Positions 7,496-17,819 are shown, counted from the stretch's first letter. The stretch: 43,781 bases of DNA from Myxococcales bacterium (GCA_019634385.1 JAHQVK010000026.1:1-43781), one strand, 5' to 3'. Made by a program: numbers and translations. Notes: generated by a model not told the origin, from the letters alone.

Positions 7496-8830
7496 TTACA
7501 ACTGCGGAAGCTTAGGCTGGGGGGGGAGTTTGGCTGGAATTTCCACCATCTCGCCGGAGGACTGGCTGTCAGGATCCGTAAGCAATGACCCTGACTCTGA
7601 TTGGGGGCTAGAGTCACCGGCTAAGAATTCGCTCCCACTCTCCGTGCTTGTAGGTTTTTCTGGTTTTACTTCAGCGGCGTCCACTGAGGATTCTGTGTCA
7701 GCTTCAGTCTTACTGGTGGTCTGATTGTCTTCCTCTGCCCTCATAGTCCCGCTTTCAGCGCTTTCTCTGGGCCGGACTTCGGATTTTGAGGTCTCCGGTT
7801 GCATCTCTGAGGTAATCGTCAGTACTTCCTGTGCATTGGAGGATTGTGACGTTGCCTCAGCAGCTTGAGCTACCGGAGGGGCTTCTACCACGGGGCGATT
7901 GGGCTCTGCTTCCACGGCCGGTGTCTCTACGGTTTGTTCATCCGCTGCATTGGTTCCTACCGACTCTATAGAGGATTTGGTTGAATCACCCTTAGCTTTG
8001 CGTTTCCGTTTATTGCGGCTTGGTTTAGGAGCCAGCTGATCCGGAGTTTTAGCGCCCTCATAGCGGCGCCGGAGGGTAGCGAGACGATCCTCAGCAATTT
8101 CTAGATGCCCCTTAATGACTTGGTAAGCAGCATGGTCATTGGCTGCACGGCGTTGGGTGGCTTCTAGGCGCTGTTCGAGCTTTTTTATGTCCTTCAGGCG
8201 GGACCGGTTGGTATTTGCTGCAGCGGTTCGAGTTGCCTCGAGTTCGCGCTCCAGCGAATCGATCCGGGACTCCGCCGATGTCTCCGGGGTTGTGCTAGGG
8301 GTTGGGCTTAGCGCTACTGCTTCTTGCAACCGGGCGGCGGCGCGAGCGGCTTCCTGTTGACGCCGTTGTTCATTTTTTTCGAACTTGGTGATCCGCGCTT
8401 TCGCTTCACTTAGCTTGTTTTCGAGGGTGGTTATCGCTTTCCGGTGGCTCTCTTCTAGCTCAAGACTGGATACACGTACCACTTGGGCCGCGGAGCCGCT
8501 GTTGCTCACTGAGCTTTCTACCTCCGGTTCGGCTAGTTTTGGTTCCGGACCTCGTCGCTTGCGTGAGCTTCGTGTCTCTTGGGCCGCCGCCGCGCGCGAT
8601 TTTTCCAGCTTAGCTTTGGTGCTTTTAAGCTGTTCGCGAAGTTTTTCGTTCTCTTCCCGCTTAGCCTTGTACTCGCTTCGGACCTTCTGCGTCGCTGATT
8701 CAGCTTCGTTGATGGCGGCGGCAGCCGCCTGGGCTCGAGCTTGTACAGTGGCTAACTGTCGCCACAGAAAGATCGCCGCAGCAGCGGCTATCGCAAAGAG
8801 GGAGAGGAGGATGAGCTGAGATTCGTTCAT
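7496..8830 (-). CDS. Membrane-anchored coiled-coil protein
   Basis: This 444-residue protein starts MNESQLILLSLFAIAAAAAI, an N-terminal membrane anchor. About 300 residues of charged Ala/Glu/Arg/Lys-rich heptad-like sequence follow (for example EENEKLREQLKSTKAKLEKS and RIDSLERELEATRTAAANTN). A Ser/Thr/Glu/Pro-rich low-complexity tail of about 150 residues comes next, ending LPPQPKLPQL. The start at 8830 was chosen because it puts the hydrophobic anchor at the N-terminus; upstream in-frame starts at 8860 and 8884 exist. Function is unknown; the layout resembles cell-envelope or division-associated coiled-coil proteins. It is divergent from the protease gene. Confidence 0.72.
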   Translation of the reverse strand: MNESQLILLSLFAIAAAAAIFLWRQLATVQARAQAAAAAINEAESATQKVRSEYKAKREENEKLREQLKSTKAKLEKSRAAAAQETRSSRKRRGPEPKLAEPEVESSVSNSGSAAQVVRVSSLELEESHRKAITTLENKLSEAKARITKFEKNEQRRQQEAARAAARLQEAVALSPTPSTTPETSAESRIDSLERELEATRTAAANTNRSRLKDIKKLEQRLEATQRRAANDHAAYQVIKGHLEIAEDRLATLRRRYEGAKTPDQLAPKPSRNKRKRKAKGDSTKSSIESVGTNAADEQTVETPAVEAEPNRPVVEAPPVAQAAEATSQSSNAQEVLTITSEMQPETSKSEVRPRESAESGTMRAEEDNQTTSKTEADTESSVDAAEVKPEKPTSTESGSEFLAGDSSPQSESGSLLTDPDSQSSGEMVEIPAKLPPQPKLPQL

Positions 8831-8986
8831 CGTTAGACCGATATCCGAGACAGAGCGCATAACAATCGCGAGACACAGCGGCAAGCACCACCCGAAACGG
8901 AGGTGCTTAGAACCGGCTCAAATCCTGGCAGGCGCGGAGGTGACACTCGTTGACCCCACCCGAGGTGGATGGCGTCATAGGGGCCC

Positions 8987-10270
8987 ATGCCGTCATTATT
9001 GCCTGCTTGTCTCCTGTTCTTTGTATTGACGCCGGACGTTGAAGGCTCCTCGCTCCGGCGCAGTCCTGTGGTCAAAGTTGTTGAGCAAGCGGGGCCTGCG
9101 GTCGTGAATATTGCAGCCTCGTCTCGTTCAACTCCTTTTGCTCGTGGATGGTTAGAGGGTGGTCCCTGGGACAAATTTTTTGGTCGACAACGCCGAGTTC
9201 CACGAGGGGTTCAGAGTAGGGGATCGGGAGTTATCATCGAAAAAAATGGCCTAGTGCTGACGAATGAACACGTCATTGCCGGTGCGAGCGATGTCACCGT
9301 CACTTTAGCGGATCGCCGAACATTCAGTGCGGAAGTGATCGGTTCGGATTCTTCCTTCGATATTGCGGTACTCCAGATTGCAGATGCTAGGAATCTACCT
9401 GTAGTTCCTCAAGGAACATCTCAAGATTTAATGATCGGAGAATCTGCGGTCGCTATTGGCAACCCATTTGGACTGGCGAATACAGTGACCACCGGGGTTG
9501 TCTCCGCCCTCCACCGGGTTATTGAGGTTGAGGATCGCGTCTATGAAGATTTTATCCAGACTGATGCAGCAATTAACCCTGGGAACTCAGGGGGGGCGCT
9601 TCTGAATATTGAGGGCAAGTTGGTAGGTATAAATACTGCCATTTACTCCTCGGGGACCGGGATCGGGTTTGCTATTCCCATAGACAAAGCCTTAGCGGTG
9701 GTTCGTGAAGTCATCCGGTTTGGGGAAGTGCGACCAGCCTACACTGGGCTTCTGGTTGATCCTCACGGTACGAATGGCGCTCAGATAGTTGCGGTGCTTG
9801 CCCGTAGTCCAGCGGCGGAAGCAGGCCTATACGCGGGCGACGTGATCGTTGATTTCGGTGGACAAGAAGTGAAGGACGGACGTGCTTTCCGTCAGTTGGC
9901 TCGGGTTCTGGTACCTGGGCGTACGCGGAAAATCACCGTGCGCAGGGATGGCCAGCGAACAAATTTTATGCTGCGGGTTCGTGAACTTGACATAAACGAG
10001 GTTTCGAAGATCGCCGAGCGACGATTGGGCTTGGGTACGCGGGTGCGGCGGGGACGGGTAATTATCCATCGAGTGGTTCGGGGCAGTGACGCTGACCAGG
10101 TGGGAATTCGCACTGGGGACATTCTTGTTGGTCTTGCTGGTCGAAGAGTCCGCCGTGATGGTGATCTTAGGCCCTTACTTGCCACTATCTATGACGCCGA
10201 TGAAGTGTCCGTCATCATCGGCCGCGATGGGCGAGCCTACAGCGTTACTTTGGGACTCGGTCTTCCGTAG
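8987..10270 (+). CDS. HtrA/Deg-type periplasmic serine protease
   Basis: This 427-residue trypsin-like protease of the HtrA/DegQ family acts in envelope protein quality control. The N-terminus (LLPACLLFFVLTPDVEG) is a signal peptide or anchor. The catalytic triad is readable: His95 in LTNEHVIAGA, Asp125 in SSFDIAVLQ, and Ser201 in NPGNSGGALL. Two PDZ domains follow, about residues 245-325 and 335-427. The second is unusually Arg-rich (RRLGLGTRVRRGRVI, GRRVRRDGDL). A Glu/Arg/Gly-rich loop (FARGWLEGGPWDKFFGRQRR) sits where DegP/DegQ carry the LA loop. Whether it corresponds to DegP, DegQ or DegS cannot be decided. Confidence 0.9.
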   Translation: MPSLLPACLLFFVLTPDVEGSSLRRSPVVKVVEQAGPAVVNIAASSRSTPFARGWLEGGPWDKFFGRQRRVPRGVQSRGSGVIIEKNGLVLTNEHVIAGASDVTVTLADRRTFSAEVIGSDSSFDIAVLQIADARNLPVVPQGTSQDLMIGESAVAIGNPFGLANTVTTGVVSALHRVIEVEDRVYEDFIQTDAAINPGNSGGALLNIEGKLVGINTAIYSSGTGIGFAIPIDKALAVVREVIRFGEVRPAYTGLLVDPHGTNGAQIVAVLARSPAAEAGLYAGDVIVDFGGQEVKDGRAFRQLARVLVPGRTRKITVRRDGQRTNFMLRVRELDINEVSKIAERRLGLGTRVRRGRVIIHRVVRGSDADQVGIRTGDILVGLAGRRVRRDGDLRPLLATIYDADEVSVIIGRDGRAYSVTLGLGLP

Positions 10271-10307
10271 CTGTTGCCACGCGGGTATTTGAGGATAATT
10301 TGTCCCA

Positions 10308-12047
10308 ATGGCTGAAGAGGTAGATCTACTGGAGCAGCGGGTAGAGGCCTGGATTCAGGACGATATTGACCAGGCGGATCGTGCTTCACTCTCAGACTTA
10401 CTCCGGCAAATGCGCGGCCCTGACCGGGCTGAGTCCGAAGCCGCGCGCAATGAGCTTGTCTCTCGCTTTTCTGGACCGCTCCGGTTTGGTACGGCGGGTC
10501 TTCGCGGGCGGGTCGCCGCGGGTGAAAGTCGAATGAATCGCGCTACGGTGGTTCGGGCAACCGCAGGACTTGCTGACGCTCTTTTAGCATCTGTTGGGCA
10601 GGCGACCACGAGAGGGGTTGTTTTGGGCCGGGACGCCCGCTACGGGAGTTCTGCATTCCAGCGAGATGCGGCCGCAGTGTTGTTAGCTAAGGGCTTTAGA
10701 GTGTGGCTGTTGCCGGACACGGTACCAACCCCGGTTGTTCCATTTTCTGTCCAATGTCTGGATGCGGCCGCTGGTATTATGATTACCGCGAGTCATAACC
10801 CGGGTTGCGATAATGGGTACAAAGTTTACTGGAGTGATGGCGCTCAGATTGCGGCGCCCATAGACTCGAGCATTGCTCGGTCGATCGATGTTCAGCCGTC
10901 TCCTAATAGTATCGCTCTCGAGCCTCCGGAATCCCACTTCGGTTGCGAAGAACGGCCCGACCTCATCCAGAAATACTTAGAGACTATGGATAGAGTAAGT
11001 TGGTGTCCAAATGCACCCGTCCAGGAGCTTGAGGTGGTGTACACCCCGCTTCATGGCGTGGGAGGGGCAATCTTTCTGGAGTGTTGTCGTCGTCGTGGAA
11101 TCAGCCGCATATTGCCGGTGCAAGAACAGTTCGATCCCAATCCAGCTTTTCCTACTGTGACTTTCCCAAATCCGGAGGAGCCGGATGCTCTCCGCCTGGC
11201 TATGAAGCAAGCTGAGATTCGTGGAGCGGATTTAGTGGTGGCTCACGACCCGGACGCGGACCGATTGGCAGTGGTCGTAAAGGAGCCAACGCAGGGTTGG
11301 CTGATATTGTCTGGTAATCAAATAGGAAGCCTTCTGGCCCACTATATTCTTCAGCAAGATGAGCCGAACAGTCCTCAACGTCTGGTGGTCAATACATTGG
11401 TATCAAGCCGACTGTTGGAAGAGATGGCGAAGCAGATGGGCGTCCAATATGAGGAGACGCTCACCGGATTTAAACATATTGCAAAAGCGATGATGGCTGC
11501 CGAGGAGCGGGGATTACGGGCCGTGTTTGGTTATGAGGAGGCTTTAGGCTATGCGGTGTCTCCCCTTGTTCGTGACAAAGATGGGATTTCAGCTGGGTTA
11601 CTCATTCTAGAACTCGCTGCGGCACTCAAAGGGGAAGGAAAGACACTTTGGGATCAGCTAGCAACTATCCATCGAAAATATGGCCTTTGGGTCAGTCTGA
11701 ATTGGAGTATCGGTGTTGATGGATTAGATGGCCCAGCACAAATAAAAGACCAGATGGATCGATTTCGGACAGCACCTCGGGCTTTTATTGAGTCACTCAA
11801 CGTGGTAGCAGTTCGAGATTTAACTCTGGCAGTACCATCGATCCCCCTCGTGATTTTTGAACTTCATGATGGAGGCCGTCTTTCGGTTCGCCCTTCAGGT
11901 ACGGAGCCCAAACTCAAGTTTTACCTCGAACATCGAGTCCCATGGCCAGAGTCTGTGAATTACGCTGACGCTCAGAAAAGAGCCAGTCTGCTGCTTCAGG
12001 CCGCAGCTAACAAGGTTGCGGAGCTTGTCGGGGGCACTTTTTCATGA
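10308..12047 (+). CDS. Phospho-sugar mutase (phosphoglucomutase/phosphomannomutase family)
   Basis: This 579-residue alpha-D-phosphohexomutase interconverts hexose 1- and 6-phosphates. The phosphoserine loop is ITASHNPGCDNGYKVYW (Ser162). The metal loop is AHDPDADRLAVV, the sugar-binding loop FGYEEALGYAV, and the phosphate-binding loop RPSGTEPKLKFYLE near the C-terminus. All four active-site elements are intact. The length and the N-terminal FGTAGLRGRV motif match the long bacterial PgcA-like group rather than the roughly 450-residue ManB/GlmM group. Substrate choice cannot be read from the sequence. It lies 37 bases after the protease gene on the same strand. Confidence 0.9.
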   Translation: MAEEVDLLEQRVEAWIQDDIDQADRASLSDLLRQMRGPDRAESEAARNELVSRFSGPLRFGTAGLRGRVAAGESRMNRATVVRATAGLADALLASVGQATTRGVVLGRDARYGSSAFQRDAAAVLLAKGFRVWLLPDTVPTPVVPFSVQCLDAAAGIMITASHNPGCDNGYKVYWSDGAQIAAPIDSSIARSIDVQPSPNSIALEPPESHFGCEERPDLIQKYLETMDRVSWCPNAPVQELEVVYTPLHGVGGAIFLECCRRRGISRILPVQEQFDPNPAFPTVTFPNPEEPDALRLAMKQAEIRGADLVVAHDPDADRLAVVVKEPTQGWLILSGNQIGSLLAHYILQQDEPNSPQRLVVNTLVSSRLLEEMAKQMGVQYEETLTGFKHIAKAMMAAEERGLRAVFGYEEALGYAVSPLVRDKDGISAGLLILELAAALKGEGKTLWDQLATIHRKYGLWVSLNWSIGVDGLDGPAQIKDQMDRFRTAPRAFIESLNVVAVRDLTLAVPSIPLVIFELHDGGRLSVRPSGTEPKLKFYLEHRVPWPESVNYADAQKRASLLLQAAANKVAELVGGTFS

Positions 12048-12115
12048 CCCTAATTGTGCATAGTTTGCTCGGAGATATTGACGAAGGGGGCGCCTCGTCT
12101 TACGCGATAGATTAG

Positions 12116-12454
<339 letters not shown>

Positions 12455-12528
12455 ATTGGTGCTAAGCGTTCGTTTGGCACTATCGCACATGTGTTTGTGT
12501 TAGCGCGGGTATGTGTTAACGCGGCGCG

Positions 12529-13788
12529 ATGACTTGGCTCGAGGAGGTTGCGTGTTTGCCGCTGCCCCCAACTCCCTGGGAATCGTGGATACGTGCTGGG
12601 GCGCAATCGTCGCCCTTTTTGGCGTTGTTGCCGGGCGTAGGGGCTGCTCCGGGCCAATCAAGGGTCGGTGGTGAGCGGGGGCGCTTTGGGGTCGTGGCTG
12701 AACCTACCCGGGTGGAGGTGCTAACCGAACCCGGTGTAAAGCCTCACTGGTTTGAGCCGCCAACGATGGGCGTCAGAGTTGTTGCACTAGGCTATGAGGC
12801 CGGCTACCCGCTGGTTTTTTTGCCTCCACCGTCCCCACCCGGTGGGCAACCATTCGGAGTGCTTTTTGATTGTGAGCATGGGTGGATTATTGATGGGCTA
12901 CGCCGTTGTTACGGTCAATTTGGCTCCCCACCGTCCCTAGCGGGTCCTCTGCCGGATGTGAGTCGTTTGGGGCCAATGACAATAGCGCCGCAGGACACGG
13001 ATCAGAACCATATTGAACGTATACAACAGGCTCTTAGATATATTTCCGAAGGGGAGATCTACCAGGCTAATTTGGCTCGTACCTATCAGCTTCATGGGCC
13101 CTGGTCTGGGTTGGATTTAGCTTTGGCTTTGGCGACACGTAACGTCGTGGCCCATGCTGCTTATTTGCGGTGGGACAACTTCGAGATTGTCTCCAATTCT
13201 ATGGAGACGTTTCTTACCTATGAGCCGGTCCAAGGGGTACTCAGTAGCTTTCCTATTAAAGGGACAGCGGAACGGGTTCCGAACGGAGCGACACCCAACC
13301 TTCAAGCGGATGAAAAGGAACGAGCGGAGCATCTGATGATCGTGGACTTGGTTCGCAACGATCTCGGGCGAGTGGCTGCTCCGGGTTCGGTTGAGGTCGA
13401 GGTGCTGATGGGTCTTGAGGGGTTTCATGGAGTTTACCATGCAACTTCGATGGTCAATGCCACCCTGAGTAAGTCTCGAACCATGGCTGATGCGGTGCGA
13501 GCATTGTTTCCCGGAGGATCTATTACGGGAGCTCCCAAACGACGGGCCATGTCCATTATCCGAGATCTTGAAGTGGCCAGCCGGGGATTCTTTACTGGTA
13601 GTATTTTTCTCTTGACCCCAGATGGCTATGTGAGCAGTTCGATTCTTATACGCACCGTGTTGGTGGATGAAAGGGGCGCGACGCTAACTGTGGGAGGGGG
13701 CATTACTATTGGGAGTGATCCTTTACGGGAGTTGTCGGAGATAAATCATAAAGCGGCGGTTTTCAGAGACGTCCTCTCGACGCACTAA
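12529..13788 (+). CDS. pabB: Aminodeoxychorismate synthase component I (PabB-like)
   Basis: This 419-residue chorismate-binding enzyme is predicted to make 4-amino-4-deoxychorismate for folate with a PabA glutaminase. EGEIYQANLARTY, SFPIKGTAER (the PIKGT lysine typical of PabB), HLMIVDLVRNDLGRV, LFPGGSITGAPKRRAM and VGGGITIGSDP are all present. The PIKGT motif favours PabB over TrpE, which has PIAGT. The N-terminal third is divergent and Pro-rich, as usual. No pabA or pabC is in the window. A small membrane protein follows directly. Confidence 0.88.
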   Translation: MTWLEEVACLPLPPTPWESWIRAGAQSSPFLALLPGVGAAPGQSRVGGERGRFGVVAEPTRVEVLTEPGVKPHWFEPPTMGVRVVALGYEAGYPLVFLPPPSPPGGQPFGVLFDCEHGWIIDGLRRCYGQFGSPPSLAGPLPDVSRLGPMTIAPQDTDQNHIERIQQALRYISEGEIYQANLARTYQLHGPWSGLDLALALATRNVVAHAAYLRWDNFEIVSNSMETFLTYEPVQGVLSSFPIKGTAERVPNGATPNLQADEKERAEHLMIVDLVRNDLGRVAAPGSVEVEVLMGLEGFHGVYHATSMVNATLSKSRTMADAVRALFPGGSITGAPKRRAMSIIRDLEVASRGFFTGSIFLLTPDGYVSSSILIRTVLVDERGATLTVGGGITIGSDPLRELSEINHKAAVFRDVLSTH

Positions 13789-13969
13789 TTTGCTCAGCGT
13801 GTTTTTCGAGCTCGGAGTCTCAGGCAAACTAGGCCCAGCCGCAATAGTTCCCCGTCAACTTGTCAGACACGCTTTTGCTGTTCGCGCCGAAGTTTTACTG
13901 GCGTGTGGTGGTGCTTGGGCTTATGCGATCGTTGTAGTGAGGGAAAAGTCTCGCAGTGAGGTCTATCCA

Positions 13970-14470
13970 ATGATTTTCTTCGCGTTCGCCGGGTGTGCGA
14001 CATTGCCCTCTTTGGTGGATGCTTCCGCCTCTGATGCTCATCGATGGTCAGTGTATGATGAATGGAAACTAGAGGAGGTGGAAGATAACTATGTGCGTCG
14101 TGCGGATGGTATCTATTCAACGAGGCGCTGGGTACAAGCTTGCCCGGAAACCAAACGACTGGCCGAGCCGGTATCTCATCTGCCTAAGGCGCTTTTGGGA
14201 TTTTTAGGTTTTCTTACTGGTATCGGCTCCGTCGATCTTGTGGGGGACATAGCCTATGAAAACCGAGTCACCGATTTTCCTGCTGTTCGAAGAACCGATC
14301 AGGGGCTCCCGAATGAAGTCAGCTTTGTTCTGTTGGGGATCGGCGTGACGGGAATCATTTGGTCTCTAGCTACAGACCAGATAGCACAGTCCGAGCCGCC
14401 CGCTGATGAGGTGGTGTCTGCTTACAACCAATGCTTACAGCGTCGGCTCGGACTGGAGCAAGATCAATAA
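13970..14470 (+). CDS. Small membrane or lipoprotein-like hypothetical
   Basis: I do not recognise this product. Translation from the ATG at 13970, preceded by GAGG at about the right distance, gives 166 residues starting MIFFAFAGCATLPSLVDA. AFAGC resembles a lipobox, although the stretch before the Cys is short and lacks a basic residue. Two further hydrophobic segments follow (ALLGFLGFLTGIGS and VSFVLLGIGVTGIIWSLA). The frame stays open upstream to a TTG at 13790 overlapping the pabB stop, but that extension looks non-coding. Four further Cys or charged positions give no domain clue. Confidence 0.5.
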   Translation: MIFFAFAGCATLPSLVDASASDAHRWSVYDEWKLEEVEDNYVRRADGIYSTRRWVQACPETKRLAEPVSHLPKALLGFLGFLTGIGSVDLVGDIAYENRVTDFPAVRRTDQGLPNEVSFVLLGIGVTGIIWSLATDQIAQSEPPADEVVSAYNQCLQRRLGLEQDQ

Positions 14471-14491
14471 GAGCTAGTCAGGATACTAATA

Positions 14492-15670
14492 CTAAGGAGC
14501 AGCTGTTACCACAAGTCCCAGGGTTGATGCGAACCAGATGTCCGAATTGGGATTAGGTGGGTCCTCAGTGTAAATAACGCTCTCACCGAAGAACGTATCT
14601 GCGTTTGCATACTCCACGCGGTTATCCAAGCGGATGATGACGTGGTCGATGGGTTTGTAATCAAGCGTTACGGTGCCGGTGACCAAGGTGTCGTAGGGTG
14701 TTCCGAAGAAGCGATCCGGGTCGTTGAGAACTTCACCCCGAACTGCAGCACCCACGGTCTCGCTCAGCGGAACACCAAGTGCGAGACTTGCACCCCAATA
14801 GATCGATGTATCGGCTTCCGTCTTGTCAAGCGCGATAGCGTCTGGGGAGCTGATATATAGGTCGGCATTGCCCACGACAGAAACAGGACCCAGGCTCGCG
14901 TTAATGACCAGGTCAAAGAACTGCTCAAAGCTGTCGTCAATGTTGGTGACAGGGGCATTCTCGCCGGCGCCAAAACCAAAGCCAGAACTTGCAGCACCGG
15001 TGTAGTAGCCGAGGGCAGCAAAGAACTTATCACTGGGTGACAAGCTGAGTTGTACACCAACATGGGGGCTCTGATTATTATCTATATTGAGATTGGTTCC
15101 ATTAACCAACAAGAAGGTAAGACCAATTTGTTCCGAAGCCTGAACTCCGACTCGCAATCCAGTGTGATAAAATGGTTGCATGAGATAGTACAGCGCACCT
15201 CGGGTATAGTTGAGGTTTTGCCAGCTATCAGCAACTTCTGCTCCGTAAATGGTGTCAAACTGGCCTACATCAAAGGTCAGAGTATCGCTTGGTGACCACG
15301 TGAGGTAAGCCTGCTTGAGGGTTTGAAATACTGGGTCTCCGCCAGCACCCGTAAGCAAACGATTGGCGCCTTGGCCAAAGCGAAGGTTCAGGGTTGCGCC
15401 GAAGTTTTCACCTTCGTAGGCAAGATCCAAGATTCCGAAAGCTAAACCAAAGCCATGCGCAAAATCAAAAGCTCTGTGAGGTACATTCCCGGTGGCGGAG
15501 GGATCCTCGGGGAGATTCCAATCCACCATGTAGAATGCGTCTACCGCAACATTCCCGGTGACATTATCTAGCCAGCTACCCTCTTTTTCCTCTCCTTGTG
15601 CGGAGATGGGTAGACTTAGGCTGACGATCGCAGCACCATGTAATAAGAAAATTTGGGACAGTTTTCTCAC
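14492..15670 (-). CDS. Outer-membrane beta-barrel porin (BBP2/OmpL-like)
   Basis: This 392-residue protein starts at GTG (15668-15670) with GAGG upstream. Its signal peptide is SQIFLLHGAAIVSLSLPISA. The mature protein alternates short amphipathic strands and turns, for example AFYMVDWNLPEDPSA, GATLNLRFGQGANRLL, LTFDVGQFDTIYGAEVADSW, YYLMQPFYHTGLRVG and DHVIIRLDNRVEYA. This pattern, including the GQFDT-YGAE segment, is that of the putative barrel porin family BBP2 (OmpL-like). It is downstream of amtB on the same strand, 205 bases away, so it may serve nitrogen uptake; that is inference from position. A C-terminal aromatic residue, usual for porins, is lacking (it ends VVTAAP). Confidence 0.8.
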   Translation of the reverse strand: MRKLSQIFLLHGAAIVSLSLPISAQGEEKEGSWLDNVTGNVAVDAFYMVDWNLPEDPSATGNVPHRAFDFAHGFGLAFGILDLAYEGENFGATLNLRFGQGANRLLTGAGGDPVFQTLKQAYLTWSPSDTLTFDVGQFDTIYGAEVADSWQNLNYTRGALYYLMQPFYHTGLRVGVQASEQIGLTFLLVNGTNLNIDNNQSPHVGVQLSLSPSDKFFAALGYYTGAASSGFGFGAGENAPVTNIDDSFEQFFDLVINASLGPVSVVGNADLYISSPDAIALDKTEADTSIYWGASLALGVPLSETVGAAVRGEVLNDPDRFFGTPYDTLVTGTVTLDYKPIDHVIIRLDNRVEYANADTFFGESVIYTEDPPNPNSDIWFASTLGLVVTAAP

Positions 15671-15875
15671 TATGTATTACCTCGCTTAAAAAAAACTAGT
15701 ATGCGATAGTAGTTCTCCAAAGAGTTGTGAGCTACATCTCGCTCCAGGCTGAGTTTGGTACTATGAGGCAGCAGCATTGACGCTTAACCAATGGCTGTCC
15801 TTCAGGGATGACGTCACCACCTGGTAAGGCAACGTCACCCCCAAAGCTGCCGGGTGACTACATCTCTTTTATATC
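15671..15875 (-). promoter_or_regulatory. amtB-porin intergenic spacer with TGACGTCA palindrome
   Basis: This 205-bp gap between two minus-strand genes contains the palindrome TGACGTCA (15809-15816) and a second GTCACC/GTGACGTT block about 20 bases away. It may hold a separate porin promoter or a regulator site. No terminator with a T tract was seen after amtB. Confidence 0.3.
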
Positions 15876-17321
15876 TTATTCTCCGGCGGGGGCTTGTTGA
15901 GCAGATGGTGATACACCGGGTGCACCAGGGACGGTAGCAGAAGTATCAACTGATCGCATACCTGACATATCGTCCGGTGCGTAAGCACGCATGCGCATTT
16001 CGGTGATGTCCAAACCGAGCATTTCCTCTTCCTCGCTCGCACGCAGTCCGATAGTTGCTCTGATCAACAACCACACTATGGATGAAGAAATCAGCACAAA
16101 TCCGCCCACGGCCGCGACTCCAATGAGCTGGGCAACGAAGAGGGTAGATCCGCCACCGAAGAGCAAGCCGTTACCGACGTCGGAGCTGAATTGCTCTTGA
16201 GCGAAAAGACCTACGGCAAGAGTTCCCCATATACCGCAAACCAAGTGAACACTTGTAGCTCCGACTGGGTCGTCGATCTTAAGGGCATCAAAAACTTCTA
16301 CAAAGACCACTACGAGGGCACCAGCGACAAGACCAATGATGATGCTGCTGAGATCTGATACCCAAGCACATGGAGCGGTAATACCAACCAGCCCTGCGAG
16401 ACATCCATTGATCATCATCGATAGGTCAAACGAACGACTACGTAGATAAGCAGCTAGGATAGCGCCAGCGATACCAGCAAGTGATGATAGGAGCGTTGTG
16501 GTAGCGATATGAGCGATATCGCCAGGGGCAGCGGCCATGGTACTACCAGCGTTGAATCCAAACCAACCCACCCAGAGAATGAAACCTCCGGTTGTTGCGA
16601 GGGCCATACTGTGCCCGGGGATTGGCCGCACCTTACCCTTTGCATCGTACTTTCCGATGCGAGGACCGAGGATTAAGGCTCCAGTGAGCGCTGCCCATCC
16701 ACCCACAGAATGTACTTGCGTGGATCCTGCAAAATCCCAGAAGCCCATGTCAGCCAGCCAACCGGCCCCCCAGATCCAGTGTCCGGTGATGCTGTAGATA
16801 ATGGCGACCAAGACAAAGGCGAAGACTAGGAATGATTGGAACTGGATGCGCTCGGCGATGGCCCCGGAGACGATGGAAGCGGCAGCCATAGCAAAACAGG
16901 CTTGGAAAAAAAACTTGGCTTCTAGCGGAACTCCAGCCCAACTTAAGGAAGAGAAGACACCTGCGTAGGCGTCATTCATGCTTGGGCTGTTGTCTGCCCC
17001 TGCTAAGAGGAAACCTTCGAGTCCAATGTATGGGTTCCCATCGGCAAACATGAGTCCGAAGCCAAAAATGAAGAATGACAGTCCAGCCATGGCTGCCACA
17101 GAAAAGTTCTTTGCGAGAATGTTGACCGCGTTCTTTGCTCGACAGAAACCAGACTCTAGCAACGCAAATCCCGCATTCATGAAGAAAACAAGAATGCCGG
17201 CGACAACGACCCAGAGCGTGTCTACGATAACCTGAACTTCGGGATCTACGTCTGCCCATGCCACAGATGAGGTCAGCAGTAGGGGGAGCGCCAGAGCTCC
17301 AGATCGAAATACAAGACGCAT
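15876..17321 (-). CDS. amtB: Ammonium transporter AmtB
   Basis: This 481-residue Amt/Rh-family channel conducts ammonium across the inner membrane and is gated by P-II. The start at 17321 puts a signal-like segment (SGALALPLLLTSSVAWAD) at the N-terminus; an in-frame ATG at 17405 would add 28 polar residues before it. Eleven hydrophobic spans follow. The twin His residues lie in STQVHSVGGWAAL and GATSVHLVCGIWGTL; the usual SVHGVCG has Leu for Gly. FFFQACFAMAAASIVSGAIA and VGWFGFNAGSTMA carry the Phe-gate regions. The C-terminal EEEMLGLDITEMRMRAYAPD is the conserved P-II-interacting tail, with a Pro/Ala/Ser-rich extension. The two P-II genes are at 12116 and 26335. Confidence 0.94.
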   Translation of the reverse strand: MRLVFRSGALALPLLLTSSVAWADVDPEVQVIVDTLWVVVAGILVFFMNAGFALLESGFCRAKNAVNILAKNFSVAAMAGLSFFIFGFGLMFADGNPYIGLEGFLLAGADNSPSMNDAYAGVFSSLSWAGVPLEAKFFFQACFAMAAASIVSGAIAERIQFQSFLVFAFVLVAIIYSITGHWIWGAGWLADMGFWDFAGSTQVHSVGGWAALTGALILGPRIGKYDAKGKVRPIPGHSMALATTGGFILWVGWFGFNAGSTMAAAPGDIAHIATTTLLSSLAGIAGAILAAYLRSRSFDLSMMINGCLAGLVGITAPCAWVSDLSSIIIGLVAGALVVVFVEVFDALKIDDPVGATSVHLVCGIWGTLAVGLFAQEQFSSDVGNGLLFGGGSTLFVAQLIGVAAVGGFVLISSSIVWLLIRATIGLRASEEEEMLGLDITEMRMRAYAPDDMSGMRSVDTSATVPGAPGVSPSAQQAPAGE

Positions 17322-17819
17322 GATATCTGTTATAGCAATTCTCAGACCATGCACGTGAGTTTCGTTTTTATCGAAAAAACCGACAAAATTGTTGGATAGT
17401 GACATCGCTCCTACCTAGACGTAGGGGCTGAGTTAAATATGTGCATCCATTCGTAGGGGTTACGGGAAATATTTGTCGGGTCTTTTCTCCGTATGATGTA
17501 CCTGCGAATACCCGTTAACGATCGGGGTTTGGGACGCCCTTTGCCTCAAAATGGGAGTCAGGACAATGCTCTGCCCGCTGCCATTGTATGTTTTGGGGTG
17601 AAGCCATCAGGAAAAAGCATCAACAACCGAGTGACGAAAATGTCGTGTTACGGGGGTACCGCGTCTCTGATTGTACTTATTTCTGTGGTGGGACTACCAT
17701 GGTTGTGGGGAAATCGCTAGTTTCTATTGTGAGCGCTTAGGACAATTCGTTGTTGTCTCGTTCTGCTTTGGGCTACTTAGGTCAGTGAGTCACGCTACGA
17801 GCGAACTTGGGTTGTAGCT

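Noticed and set aside
17322..17480. Sigma-54 promoter upstream of amtB
   Set aside because: No TGGCAC-N5-TTGC match was seen on the minus strand.
17493..17720. 75-codon frame between amtB and the ilv locus
   Set aside because: No homology recognised and no ribosome site; likely chance.
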